Of a DNA stretch of 49,093 nt, positions 1 through 10,367 are shown piece after piece. The notes beneath the pieces are model-generated. The model was not told the origin of the DNA, searched no databases, and worked only from the letters and a program-made list of their open reading frames with translations. The position numbers and the translations under genes are program-made. How positions within the stretch are numbered: position 1 is the first letter of the stretch; each line of letters begins with the position of its first letter. Source of the DNA: Oscillospiraceae bacterium (lineage in GTDB: Bacteria > Bacillota > Clostridia > Oscillospirales > Oscillospiraceae); contig JAFXPO010000046.1 of NCBI GenBank assembly GCA_017527825.1, forward strand, positions 1 to 49,093. The letters are read 5' to 3'.

Positions 1-761
1 GCCGCCATGCCCGTGCCCGCGTCGCCCTCACAGGGAGCAACGGGGATACCCGCTTGCAGGGTACCGGAGGGGTCGAGGAACCTCGCGCCCGCCTCGGTCA
101 GCACGCCCGCGTGCTTGCCCGCGCGCAAGACCTTCGGCATGACGTCCCACAGCGTCCACGCATAGCCCTTGGAGGCGATACGCTCGTTGAACTTCCGCGC
201 CATGGCTTCGTCATAGTCGCATGTTGCGCTGTCGATGGGGAACATGCCCGACGCTTCGCCAACGCCAACGGCTTTTTCACCGGTGAGCTGCCAGTGGATG
301 TAGCCCGCGAGCGTCGTGAGATACGCCAGATCCTTCACATGCTCCTCGCCGTCCAGAATTGCCTGATACAGATGCGCGATGCTCCAACGCTGCGGGATGT
401 TGAAACCGAACAGCTCGGTTAATTCTTCCGCCGCCTCCCCGGTGATGGTATTGCGCCAGGTGCGGAACGGCGCAAGCTGATTCCCGTCCTTGTCAAAGGG
501 CAGGTAGCCGTGCATCATGCCGCTGACGCCGATAGCACCCACGGTCTCGATGGGCTGCCCGAGGTTCTTCACCAAGTTGGCATAGCAGGCCTGAATACCC
601 TTGTGCACTGTATCCAACGAGTACGTCCAGATACCGTTCACCAGCTGATTTTCCCACTCGAAGTCGCCGCTCGCGATGGGAATATGGTTTTCGTCGATCA
701 GCACCGCCTTGATGCGCGTGCTGCCCAGCTCGATGCCGAGCGCGGTCTTTGTCAAGTCCAT
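1..761 (-). CDS. FGGY-family carbohydrate kinase, 3' end beyond the window
   Basis: Translating the minus strand from the ATG at 761 gives an open frame that runs off the left edge, so only about 253 N-terminal residues are seen. The start reads [20 protein letters not shown], the first phosphate-binding motif of FGGY sugar kinases, with Glu where many members have Asp. [13 protein letters not shown] and [14 protein letters not shown] follow, as in the xylulokinase/ribulokinase group. It is clearly different from the xylulokinase at 3277-4752. Kinases of this general type stand beside arabinose isomerases in Clostridia, where one has been described as a ribulokinase, so ribulose phosphorylation is a reasonable guess. 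A GGTGAGGTGA ribosome site precedes the ATG, 9 nt after the epimerase stop. The family is clear; the substrate is inference. Confidence 0.85.
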   Translation of the reverse strand, partial: MDLTKTALGIELGSTRIKAVLIDENHIPIASGDFEWENQLVNGIWTYSLDTVHKGIQACYANLVKNLGQPIETVGAIGVSGMMHGYLPFDKDGNQLAPFRTWRNTITGEAAEELTELFGFNIPQRWSIAHLYQAILDGEEHVKDLAYLTTLAGYIHWQLTGEKAVGVGEASGMFPIDSATCDYDEAMARKFNERIASKGYAWTLWDVMPKVLRAGKHAGVLTEAGARFLDPSGTLQAGIPVAPCEGDAGTGMA

Positions 762-770
762 CGTGTCACC

Positions 771-1787
771 TCACCGAACGCCAAAGGAATAGACGGTTTC
801 GCTGTGCAGCTTGCTCCCCGCACGAAGCACCGGCGACGGAAAACCCCAGCAGTTCATGCCGTTGGGATAAAGCTGCGTTTCCAGGCAGATCGCGCCGCGG
901 CGGTCGATCTCCGTGCCGCCCTTGCCCGGGTGCTTTTCAAGGAAATTGCCCGAGTACACCTGCATACCCGGCAAGTCCGTGTCCACCCTCATATCGATGC
1001 CAGTCTTTTCGCTATGCAGCGCCGCCGCGCGTTTCCCACTGAGGCAGTAGTTGTGGTCGTAACCGCCGGCGCGTTGAAGCTGCTCATGCGCCGTGCCGAT
1101 CTCATCGCCGATGCGTTTTTCGGTGCGAAAGTCAAAGGGCGTCCCCGCCACGTCCAGCAGCCGTCCGGTGGGGAGGCAGCCCGCGTCACCCTCGCAGAAT
1201 CGCTCGGCAAAGACCTGCAAGTGGTGATCCAGCACACTTCCGCCGCCGTTTAGGTTGAAGTAGCTGTGATTGGTCAGATTCACCGGCGTGTCCGCGTCCG
1301 CTTCGGCGTCATAGGTGATGTGAAGCGCGTTGTCCTCCGTCAGGCGGAAGGTCACGGTCACGTCCAGATTGCCGGGATAGCCCTCCTCCCCATCCGGGGA
1401 CAACCGTTTGCAGACGATCTCGCCGTTGACGGCGGTCATATCCCACATCCGCTTGTCAAAGCCTTTGACGCCGCCGTGCAGGTGGTTCGCGCCGTCGTTT
1501 TTCGCCAACTCGTAGTCCGTCCCGTTCAGAGAGAACCTCGCGCCGGCGATGCGGTTGCCGACGCGCCCGATGGTCGCGCCGAGATAGTAGTTGTTGCGCT
1601 CATACTCCGCCGCCGTGTCGTAGCCCAGTACCACATCGACCAGTCTGCCATCACGGTCGGGAACACGGAGGGATTGAATCGTCGCGCCATAGTCCAGAAC
1701 CGTCAGAGACGCGCCCGACGCGGTTTCCAGCCGCGCGGCGGTCACCGGCGTCCCGTCCGACAGCGTGCCAAATGGAAGCGTCCTCAT
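771..1787 (-). CDS. galM: Aldose 1-epimerase (mutarotase)
   Basis: This 338-residue protein has the aldose epimerase hallmarks: [17 protein letters not shown] near residue 80, NHLHGG, the catalytic-histidine stretch [12 protein letters not shown], and a C-terminal segment with [10 protein letters not shown]. The family interconverts alpha and beta anomers of aldoses in the cytoplasm, which speeds entry of freshly released sugars into the isomerases encoded next to it. Length is normal. It lies 9 nt after the upstream isomerase stop and 9 nt before the FGGY kinase start, so it is part of the operon. In this context it may act on rhamnose, arabinose, xylose or galactose; the sequence alone does not say which. 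Confidence 0.93.
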   Translation of the reverse strand: MRTLPFGTLSDGTPVTAARLETASGASLTVLDYGATIQSLRVPDRDGRLVDVVLGYDTAAEYERNNYYLGATIGRVGNRIAGARFSLNGTDYELAKNDGANHLHGGVKGFDKRMWDMTAVNGEIVCKRLSPDGEEGYPGNLDVTVTFRLTEDNALHITYDAEADADTPVNLTNHSYFNLNGGGSVLDHHLQVFAERFCEGDAGCLPTGRLLDVAGTPFDFRTEKRIGDEIGTAHEQLQRAGGYDHNYCLSGKRAAALHSEKTGIDMRVDTDLPGMQVYSGNFLEKHPGKGGTEIDRRGAICLETQLYPNGMNCWGFPSPVLRAGSKLHSETVYSFGVR

Positions 1788-1796
1788 GTTCTCACC

Positions 1797-3275
<1,479 letters not shown>

Positions 3276-3276
3276 G

Positions 3277-4752
3277 TCAGTTCAGCTCCTTAAACAATTT
3301 TTTCATGGCAGGATAGATTTTTGAGAATTTTTGATACCGCTCCTCATACCGCGCGGCGATTTCGGGATCGGGGGTAACGGTGGCTTTCGTATTCACCAGC
3401 GCGTTTGCGCAAGCCTCGACGCTCGCATACGCACCGCAGCCCACCATCGCCAGCATTGCGCCGCCGTAGCCGGGGCCTTCCTCTGTCTGCGGGAGATCGA
3501 GCGAGATATTCAGCACGTTGGCGATGATCTTCTGCCACAGCGGAGAACGCGCCCCGCCGCCGCAGAGCTTGCTGCGTTCGATGTTCAGCCCCAGCGACTT
3601 TGCCACCTCGAAGCTGTCGCGGATGGCGAACGCTACGCCCTCCAGCACCGCTTGCACTATATCGCTGCGCGTTGTGTCCATGGTCAGCCCGACGAACGTC
3701 CCGCGGGCGTCGGTGTCGTTGATCGGGCTGCGCTCGCCCATCAGATAGGGCAGGAAAAACACGCGGTTCGTGCCGAGCTTGTCGTCGGTGATCCCCGTCT
3801 GTTCGGCGGCGTAATCCCTCGTTTGCAGAATTTCGTCGCACAGCCACTTGTTGCAGCTTGCCGCCGAGAGCATACAGCCCATGAGATGGAACTTGCCGTT
3901 TGCGTGCGCGAAGGAGTGCAGCGCGTTGTTGGGATCGACGCCGAAGCGGTCGGACGAAATGAAGATCGTGCCGCTGGTCCCCAGCGAGATGTTGCACGCG
4001 CCGTCGCCGACGGTTCCGGTGCCGACAGCCGCGGCGGCGTTGTCTCCCGCGCCCGCGACGACCTTGACCGTTTCCGGCAAGCCCAACGATACGGCGATAT
4101 CGGGCCTGAGCATGCCGACGACCTCGCAGCTCTCAAAGAGCCGCGGCATCTGCGCCTCGGAAACGCCGCAGATGTCCAGCATTTCCTGCGACCAGCGCCT
4201 GTGCCGCACGTCCAGCAGCAGCATTCCGCTGGCGTCCGAGTAATCGCAGCAGTGGACGCCGGTGAGTCGGTAGTTGATGTAGTCCTTCGGCAGCATGATC
4301 TTCGCGATGCGCGCAAAGCGTTCGGGTTCGTTTTCCCGCATCCAGAGCAGCTTCGGCGCGGTAAAGCCCGCAAACGCGATGTTCGCCGTCAGCGCAGAGA
4401 GCTTTTCCTTGCCGATTGAGGTGTTAAGCCATTCGGTCTCCTCCGCCGTGCGTCCATCGTTCCAGAGGATCGCGGGGCGGATGACCGTATCGTTTTTATC
4501 CAGTGCTACCAGTCCGTGCATCTGCCCGCCGCAGCCAATGCCCGAAACCTGCGCGGCGTCAAAGCCGTTCATCAGCTCGCGAACGCCCGATTGCACGGCA
4601 CTCCACCAGTCTTCGGGGCGCTGCTCGCTCCAGCCGGGCTGCGGAAAGAGCAGCGGATATTCTTTTGTGACGCTGTTATGGATGCTGCCCTGCTCATCCA
4701 CCAGCAGCAGCTTGACCGCCGAGGTGCCAAGGTCGATGCCGATATAAAACAC
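3277..4752 (-). CDS. xylB: Xylulokinase
   Basis: This 491-residue protein is a full-length FGGY kinase of the xylulokinase type. It begins MFYIGIDLGTSAVKLLLVDE and contains GCGGQMHGLVALD, RPAILWNDGRTAEE, SLGTSGTIF and the C-terminal ATP-site stretch LCGGGARSPLWQKIIA. It phosphorylates D-xylulose to xylulose 5-phosphate, which enters the pentose phosphate or phosphoketolase route. The start codon is GTG at 4752 with GGGAG upstream. It is separated from the aldolase by 86 nt containing a hairpin, and the next isomerase starts 1 nt after its stop. Xylose released by the GH43 enzymes upstream is a plausible source, but no canonical xylose isomerase is visible in the window. Confidence 0.93.
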   Translation of the reverse strand: MFYIGIDLGTSAVKLLLVDEQGSIHNSVTKEYPLLFPQPGWSEQRPEDWWSAVQSGVRELMNGFDAAQVSGIGCGGQMHGLVALDKNDTVIRPAILWNDGRTAEETEWLNTSIGKEKLSALTANIAFAGFTAPKLLWMRENEPERFARIAKIMLPKDYINYRLTGVHCCDYSDASGMLLLDVRHRRWSQEMLDICGVSEAQMPRLFESCEVVGMLRPDIAVSLGLPETVKVVAGAGDNAAAAVGTGTVGDGACNISLGTSGTIFISSDRFGVDPNNALHSFAHANGKFHLMGCMLSAASCNKWLCDEILQTRDYAAEQTGITDDKLGTNRVFFLPYLMGERSPINDTDARGTFVGLTMDTTRSDIVQAVLEGVAFAIRDSFEVAKSLGLNIERSKLCGGGARSPLWQKIIANVLNISLDLPQTEEGPGYGGAMLAMVGCGAYASVEACANALVNTKATVTPDPEIAARYEERYQKFSKIYPAMKKLFKELN

Positions 4753-4783
4753 CGTTGTTTCTCCCTTCTATCAGCAGATGCAA

Positions 4784-4823
4784 AGGGTCGACAAACCGTG
4801 AACAGAACAGGTTTACCGACCCT
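4784..4823 (-). terminator. Hairpin between rhaD and xylB, possible weak terminator or processing site
   Basis: Arms AGGGTCG-AC-AAACC and GGTTT-AC-CGACCCT pair around a 12-nt loop with a 2-nt internal mismatch. On the minus strand only a short T run (CCCTTTGC) follows, so it would be a weak intrinsic terminator or an mRNA-end stabiliser rather than a full stop. Confidence 0.45.
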
Positions 4824-4838
4824 CCGCTTATGGTAATG

Positions 4839-5651
4839 TCACGAGAGATAGCCCTCTCTTGCCTTCACGCCGAAGTGCGCTTCGAGCTGGTGCATCTGCT
4901 CGTCGGTGATGGTCTGCTTGAGCGGCAGGTGCGCGATCTTCATGTAGATCTCCGCCGCCTTCTCCGCCGTCTCAATGAGGCCGAAGGTCTCGTCGAGGTC
5001 CTTGCCCGCGCCGTAGATGCCGTGCATCGACCACACGACCAGACGCGCGGTGCGCATCTTCTCCGCCGTCGCCTCGCCGATCTCGTTGGTGCCGCAGAGC
5101 ATCCACGGCAGCACGTTCACGCCCTCCGGGAACACCACGATGCACTCCGTACACATCTGCCAGAGCGTGCGGGTGAATTTGATCTCGTCGAGGTCATGCA
5201 CAAACGTCATCGCCAGCAGGTTCGCCGGATGGCAGTGCATCACGACATGATTCTGCGGGTCGACCTTGAGCCGCGCGACGTGGCTCATCATGTGGGCGGG
5301 GAACTCGCTGGTGAACTTGCCGCCGTCGGCAAAGCCCCACAGCAGCTCCGCGGTCTCGCCGCCGTTTGTCAGGCGCACGACGCCAAGGTTCACGTCGGGC
5401 GCGTACTGCACGTTCTTAAAGTATTTGCCCGTGCCGGTGACAAGGAAGTATTTGCCCTCCAACTCGGGCGCCTGGAACCCCGTCGGGATGGTCCGGATGA
5501 CCTTTGAGGTGTCGAGGTATTCCGCGACCTCGGCTTCATCCAGCAGCAGGCTGATGTTGCCGCCGTTGCGCTCGTCCCAGCCGTGCGCGTACATATTCGT
5601 CGTCGTGCGGATCATTTCCACCAGAAACGGCGCTTCGAGAATGTTCTTCAT
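4839..5651 (-). CDS. rhaD: Rhamnulose-1-phosphate aldolase
   Basis: This 270-residue class II aldolase splits L-rhamnulose 1-phosphate into dihydroxyacetone phosphate and L-lactaldehyde. The expected zinc site is complete: H139 and H141 in VVMHCHPANL and H210 in WSMHGIYGAGKD, with E116 (TSEFPAH) at the position of the catalytic Glu of E. coli RhaD. NERNGGNIS-like sequence near residues 27-34 fits the phosphate-binding loop. Length equals the family norm. It is the third gene of a rhaB / isomerase / rhaD run and starts 10 nt after the isomerase stop. This is the strongest evidence that the block degrades rhamnose. Confidence 0.96.
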   Translation of the reverse strand: MKNILEAPFLVEMIRTTTNMYAHGWDERNGGNISLLLDEAEVAEYLDTSKVIRTIPTGFQAPELEGKYFLVTGTGKYFKNVQYAPDVNLGVVRLTNGGETAELLWGFADGGKFTSEFPAHMMSHVARLKVDPQNHVVMHCHPANLLAMTFVHDLDEIKFTRTLWQMCTECIVVFPEGVNVLPWMLCGTNEIGEATAEKMRTARLVVWSMHGIYGAGKDLDETFGLIETAEKAAEIYMKIAHLPLKQTITDEQMHQLEAHFGVKAREGYLS

Positions 5652-5661
5652 ATTCGTCTCC

Positions 5662-7083
5662 TTATCTTGTGATGATATCCACGGGTACGTTGAAAATTTT
5701 CGCTACCTTCAGGATGGTGTCGATGTGGCGTCCCACCGCCGCCGCCATGTGATGCGTCGGGCCCGCCTCGCTCCACTTGTTGCAGAACGCCCGCGCGCCG
5801 CAGGCAAAGCGCATGCGCATGTTGGTGTCGCCGAAGGTGAAGATGGGGCCGTCCTCGTTGACGCCCTCAGCAACCACGAACTTGAAGTGTCCGTCCTTAT
5901 CCTGCGTGATGCCGAGGAATGTGATATCGCCCGCAGGCGGATAGAACTGCGTGAGATACCCGCCGCCGGTCTTGCCGTGGAACACGGGGACGATCTTCAT
6001 CGTCGGCTTCTTGGCTTGTGAAATGTCCGCGTCGCCGCTGCCGGAATGCCCGATGATGCAGATGTCCTCGTCAAAGTCGATGGAGTACATCTCGGAAAGC
6101 TGACCGGTGCCGCTGATGGTTTTCAAAATACTCATCGCCATGGCGACCTTGATATCGCCCTCGACGGCGCAGGCGGTGCCCTGCTTGATGAGCATGGAGA
6201 ACGCGGGGATCAGCATGGAGTCCAGCTTGCCCGCGACGCCCTGCGCGAAGCCGTCGTAGTGCGACGCGACAAAGCCGAGCTGCTCGTCCTTCACCCACTG
6301 CTCAAACGCCACGACGTACTTCGCCATGTCCCAGACGGTTTCGACCGTGCCGCCGCCCTCGATCTCAAAGGTGTCGAGGATGTCCTGCGCCTTGGCGCGG
6401 ATGGCGGCTTTGTCGGTGATGTTATCGGCAATGGCCCACATCTTTTCCCAGTCAAACTGCTTGGTATAGAGCCACATGCGGTGATAGAGGTTCGTCTCGT
6501 CGATATAGAGATCCATCATGCCGGGGTACGGACGCCCGATCTGCGCAATATTCGTGTTGCGGAAGCGGCGGCGCACCTGCGCGGCGCGGCACCAGTCCGC
6601 GATCTCTGCGTCTACGGCGGGGTCGCCGCCCTCGACGACGCCCGTGATGACCGCGTGGCGCTTGCCCGCGCGCTCGAGATCGGCGACCATCTCGCCCACC
6701 GCGCCGCAGGCGTACAGCTCGCCCAGCCATGTCGGCGTGTCAGTATTGGCATAGTCGGGGGCTTTTTTCTTTTGCAGATTCACCAGCACCACCGGCACGT
6801 CCAGATCGCGCACAGCGGGCAGCATATTGTAGCTGGTCGCGTAGGTCAAAAGCTGCAAAATGACCAGATCGACGTCCGCCGCGCGGAACTTATCGCCCGC
6901 CGCCATCGCCAGCTCCTTTGTCGTGACAATGCCGCCGTCGATCAGCTCAACCGTGTCGGGGATGCGCTTTTTGAAGTCCGCGTACTGCGCCTCAAACTCC
7001 GGCACCAGCTGCGGGAACTGCGGCAGGTACGCACCCAGCGCGATGGAGAACACGCCGACTTTCGCTTTGGTTTCCACTAACAT
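5662..7083 (-). CDS. L-arabinose-isomerase-family protein in the rhamnose position
   Basis: This 473-residue protein belongs to the AraA (COG2160-like) sugar isomerases. Candidate metal ligands are E308 (AVEGDIKVA), E331 (LSEMYSI), H346 (IIGHSGSGD) and H444/H445 (GPTHHMAAA), spaced much like the Glu-Glu-His-His set of E. coli AraA. It sits exactly where an L-rhamnose isomerase would be expected, overlapping the end of rhaB by 7 nt and followed 10 nt later by rhaD. No TIM-barrel RhaA is present in the window. The simplest reading is that it converts L-rhamnose to L-rhamnulose in place of RhaA. It could instead be an arabinose isomerase carried in the same operon. Family is sure, substrate is inference. 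Confidence 0.85.
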   Translation of the reverse strand: MLVETKAKVGVFSIALGAYLPQFPQLVPEFEAQYADFKKRIPDTVELIDGGIVTTKELAMAAGDKFRAADVDLVILQLLTYATSYNMLPAVRDLDVPVVLVNLQKKKAPDYANTDTPTWLGELYACGAVGEMVADLERAGKRHAVITGVVEGGDPAVDAEIADWCRAAQVRRRFRNTNIAQIGRPYPGMMDLYIDETNLYHRMWLYTKQFDWEKMWAIADNITDKAAIRAKAQDILDTFEIEGGGTVETVWDMAKYVVAFEQWVKDEQLGFVASHYDGFAQGVAGKLDSMLIPAFSMLIKQGTACAVEGDIKVAMAMSILKTISGTGQLSEMYSIDFDEDICIIGHSGSGDADISQAKKPTMKIVPVFHGKTGGGYLTQFYPPAGDITFLGITQDKDGHFKFVVAEGVNEDGPIFTFGDTNMRMRFACGARAFCNKWSEAGPTHHMAAAVGRHIDTILKVAKIFNVPVDIITR

Positions 7084-8360
7084 GACTCATCCTCCGCTTT
7101 CATTTGGATTCTCAAATTGCCGATCGCCGTCGCCTCAATGGGCAGAGCAATCACTTGTTTGCCGGTGGCTTTCTCGGTCAAATCGTTCAAAAACCTGTTC
7201 TTCGCCCCGCCGCCCACGATGTAGATGCGGTCGTAATGCTCGCCGGTATTGTGCTGCAGCTCCTGCACCGCGTTCATATAGCTGAGCGCAAGAGAGCGGT
7301 ACGCGCAGCGGAAGTAATCGCCGACGCTCTGCGGCTGCATGGAGAGCGTTTTGTCGAAGGCTTGCTTCATGCTCTCCGGCGCAAGGAACGCCTTGGCGTT
7401 GGCGTCCACGGTTTCCTCGAAGCGGCTCGCCGACGCTTCCGCGGTGATCTCGTCCCACGGCTTGTCGGGGCAAAGCTCCGCGCGCAGGCGGTTCACCAGC
7501 CACATGCCCATGATGTTCTTCTGATAGCGGTTGTAGCCCACGCCGCCCTCGTTCGACCAGTTGGCGAGCTCGCTGCCCTGATTCGTGATCGCCTTCGGCG
7601 TCTTGACGCCCAGCAGGCTCCATGTGCCGCTGGAAATATAGGGGTGGTTGCCCTCCATCTCGATTCCCTCGACGGCGGAGCCGGTATCATGCGTCGCGCA
7701 GAGGACGACCTTCATGCCCTCATACGCCCCGATCACCGTACCGGGCTGCTGCAATTTGCAAAACAGATGCTCCGGCAATCCGAGTGCGTCGATGATGGCG
7801 GGGTCGTATTCGCCGGTTTCGGCGTTGACCATGCCGCCTGTGGTAGCGTTGGTGTACTCGTGGGACTTGACGCCGCAGAGCTTGTACATGAGGTATTCGG
7901 GGATCATTAGGAAGTCCGTCACGCCGTCCAGCCGCCCGGACTGTTTGTCGCAATAGAGCTGATAGAGCGTGTTGAACGGCTGGAACTGGATGCCCGTGTG
8001 CCGGTAGAGCCGCGTAAAGCTGATTTTGCCGTGCACCTCCGGGATAACCGCTTCGGTGCGGCTGTCACGGTAGGCGTAGCAGGGCATGACCTCCGTATCG
8101 CCGCGCAGCAACACATAGTCCACGCCCCATGTGTCGATGGAGAGGCTTTGGATCGTTTTATAGCACTCCTTCGCTTTCTTGATCCCAGTTTTGACGTGGA
8201 ACAGCAGGGATTTGATATCCCACGTCAGGTGTCCGTCCTGCTCCGTGACACCGTTGGGGAAACGGTAGATTTCTTCGGTTTTGAGTTCGCCGTTCTCGCG
8301 CCAGCCGACAATATGTCGACCCGATGACGCGCCGATGTCGATGGCTAGATAGTAGTTCAT
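7077..8360 (-). CDS. rhaB: Rhamnulokinase
   Basis: This 427-residue FGGY kinase phosphorylates L-rhamnulose at C1. Diagnostic stretches are YYLAIDIGASSGRHIVGW at the N-terminus, SIDTWGVDYVLL, GIQFQPFNTLYQLY, LCATHDTGSAV and YISSGTWSLLGV, followed by the ATP-site GGGAKNRFLNDL. The frame extends 11 codons further upstream, but the ATG at 8360 has an ideal GGAGGAG site and fits the family's N-terminus. That ATG overlaps the glgB stop as ATGA, so its translation is probably coupled to the branching enzyme. The stop overlaps the next gene by 7 nt. Confidence 0.96.
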   Translation of the reverse strand: MNYYLAIDIGASSGRHIVGWRENGELKTEEIYRFPNGVTEQDGHLTWDIKSLLFHVKTGIKKAKECYKTIQSLSIDTWGVDYVLLRGDTEVMPCYAYRDSRTEAVIPEVHGKISFTRLYRHTGIQFQPFNTLYQLYCDKQSGRLDGVTDFLMIPEYLMYKLCGVKSHEYTNATTGGMVNAETGEYDPAIIDALGLPEHLFCKLQQPGTVIGAYEGMKVVLCATHDTGSAVEGIEMEGNHPYISSGTWSLLGVKTPKAITNQGSELANWSNEGGVGYNRYQKNIMGMWLVNRLRAELCPDKPWDEITAEASASRFEETVDANAKAFLAPESMKQAFDKTLSMQPQSVGDYFRCAYRSLALSYMNAVQELQHNTGEHYDRIYIVGGGAKNRFLNDLTEKATGKQVIALPIEATAIGNLRIQMKAEDESC

Positions 8361-10351
8361 GTGGTCTCCTCCTGTTTTCGCTGAGTCGGGCACAGCACGA
8401 TCGCTGTCCTCGGCGGAAGACCGAGCCGCAGCGCGGGCCCGTTTTGACCGGGGACAAACGCGGAATACGCTCCGTGTCTGATATTGCCGAAGCCGCCGAA
8501 TTCGGGATCGTCGCTGGTGAACAACACCTCATGGTCGCAGCCATGCTCCACGGGGACAATCATATCCTGACAGGTGCGCTGTGGATCGAAATTGAACACA
8601 AACACCAGTCCGCCGCGCTCAAAGGCGAGGAGATGGCGGTCCTGCCGAAGCAGGCGCAGCTTCGGATACCGCTCCGACAGCACGTCGTACTTTCGCAGCG
8701 TGTGAACCATCACGCGGTCAAATTCCCAAAGTTGTCCATATTTCAGGTACCCGTTTTCCACCAGACTCCACTGGCGGCGGCAATACTTGTGGCTCCAGCC
8801 GTTGCCCTCGCGGGGGAAGTCGATCCACTCTGGATGGCCGAACTCGTTTCCCATGAAGGTGAGATACCCGTCGCCGCCCGCCGACGCCGTCAGCAAGCGC
8901 AGCAGCTTGTGCAGCGCCACCGCGCGGTCGATGACCGGATTGTGACAGGTCTTGTCCATATCGGTGTACATGTTCGCGTCAGCGAGGCGGAACATGACCG
9001 TCTTGTCCCCCACCAGCGCCTGATCGTGACTCTCCACATAGGCGATGGTTCCCGTTTGCCGCGCGGTCAGCTCATGCCAAATATACTCCAGGCTCCAGTC
9101 CTCATCCCGACACTCCTTGATGAGTCGAATCCACAGATCGGGGAGTCCCATGGCGAGACGGTCCTGAAAGCCGATGCCGCCATCCCTCACCGGTTCGCAC
9201 ATCCCCGGCATGCCGGACATATCCTCCGCAATGGTGATGGCGTCGGGGCGCACCTCACGGATCAGGTCGTTCGCCAGTTGGAGATATGTCACCGCCTCCG
9301 TGTCCGTGTTCATGGAGAAGTACATCTTCATGTTGGTAAACGCGGAGCCCAGCGCATGGTCGTGATACAGCATGGAGGTCACGCCGTCGAAGCGAAATCC
9401 GTCGAAGTGGTACTCCGTCAGCCAGAACTTGAGGTTGGAGAGCAGGAAGTGCAGCACCTCGGTCTTTCCGTAGTTGAAGCACTTCGTCCCCCACGCCGGA
9501 TGGTCGCCCTGCGGACCCTTGTGGAAGAACTGATACTCCGTGCCGTCGAAGGCGTTGATGCCCTCGACGGTATTTTTCACCGCGTGGGAGTGGACAAGGT
9601 CCAACAGCACGGCGATACCCAGCGCATGGGCGCGGTCAACAAGATATTTGAGTTCCTCAGGATACCCGAAGCGGCTGGACGCGGCAAAGAAGCTCGACAC
9701 CTGATAGCCGAAGGAGCCATAGTACGGGTGCTCCATCACCGCCATGAGCTGCACGGCGTTGTAGCCCAGCTCTTTGACCCGCGGCAGGACGTTGTCCGCA
9801 AACTCGCGGTAGGTGCCGACGCGGTACTCCTCCGTCGCCATGCCGACGTGGGATTCGTAGATGAACGGTGTCTTGTCGGGGTGAAAACCCCCGTCTGTCC
9901 ACCGATAGGGCGTCAGCGGGTCCCAAACCTCGCAGACCCAGTCATGGCTTCCCTCCTCCTGAATGACGCGACGGGCATACAGCGGGATGTGATAACTGAG
10001 CCGATTCCCGTTGCGCACCACGGTTTTGACGCGGCTTCCGTCGCGCAGCGTCTCATGGGGCAGGAATATTTCCCAGTTCCCATTGCCGATGGGGCGCAGA
10101 GGCGAAGCCTCCGCGTCCCAGCCGTTGAATTCACCCGTGAGGTAGAGCGCGTCCGCCGCCGGCGCCCACTCGCGGTAGACCCAGCCGTCGTTGGTGTGGT
10201 GAAAGCCGTAGTATTCGTGGGCGTTGGCAAAATCGCTGAGCGTGCCGTCTCCCACGAGCCGCGCCCGTGTGCGGCGGTAGTTGTTCACACGCTGTTCGAT
10301 GTCCCCGGCAAACGGAAGCAGCGCTTTGTCCCGTTCAATGATCGGATACAC
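8357..10351 (-). CDS. glgB: 1,4-alpha-glucan branching enzyme, eukaryote-like GH13_8 type
   Basis: This 664-residue enzyme makes the alpha-1,6 branches of glycogen. An N-terminal CBM48-like region (REWAPAADALYLTGEFNGWD, about 60-80) precedes a GH13 barrel. Catalytic residues are D322 (GFRFDGV), E376 (TIAEDMSG) and the transition-state Asp D443 (YVESHDQALVGDK). Segments such as QLMAVMEHPYYGSFGYQV and SSFFAASSRFG resemble animal, yeast and plant branching enzymes more than E. coli GlgB. This subtype is known from some bacteria. Its last 4 nt overlap the rhaB start and it follows the GT1 gene by 16 nt, so glycogen branching is transcribed with rhamnose catabolism. The partner glycogen synthase lies at 25554-27377. 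Confidence 0.95.
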   Translation of the reverse strand: MYPIIERDKALLPFAGDIEQRVNNYRRTRARLVGDGTLSDFANAHEYYGFHHTNDGWVYREWAPAADALYLTGEFNGWDAEASPLRPIGNGNWEIFLPHETLRDGSRVKTVVRNGNRLSYHIPLYARRVIQEEGSHDWVCEVWDPLTPYRWTDGGFHPDKTPFIYESHVGMATEEYRVGTYREFADNVLPRVKELGYNAVQLMAVMEHPYYGSFGYQVSSFFAASSRFGYPEELKYLVDRAHALGIAVLLDLVHSHAVKNTVEGINAFDGTEYQFFHKGPQGDHPAWGTKCFNYGKTEVLHFLLSNLKFWLTEYHFDGFRFDGVTSMLYHDHALGSAFTNMKMYFSMNTDTEAVTYLQLANDLIREVRPDAITIAEDMSGMPGMCEPVRDGGIGFQDRLAMGLPDLWIRLIKECRDEDWSLEYIWHELTARQTGTIAYVESHDQALVGDKTVMFRLADANMYTDMDKTCHNPVIDRAVALHKLLRLLTASAGGDGYLTFMGNEFGHPEWIDFPREGNGWSHKYCRRQWSLVENGYLKYGQLWEFDRVMVHTLRKYDVLSERYPKLRLLRQDRHLLAFERGGLVFVFNFDPQRTCQDMIVPVEHGCDHEVLFTSDDPEFGGFGNIRHGAYSAFVPGQNGPALRLGLPPRTAIVLCPTQRKQEETT

Positions 10352-10367
10352 AGAAACCTTCTTTCGT

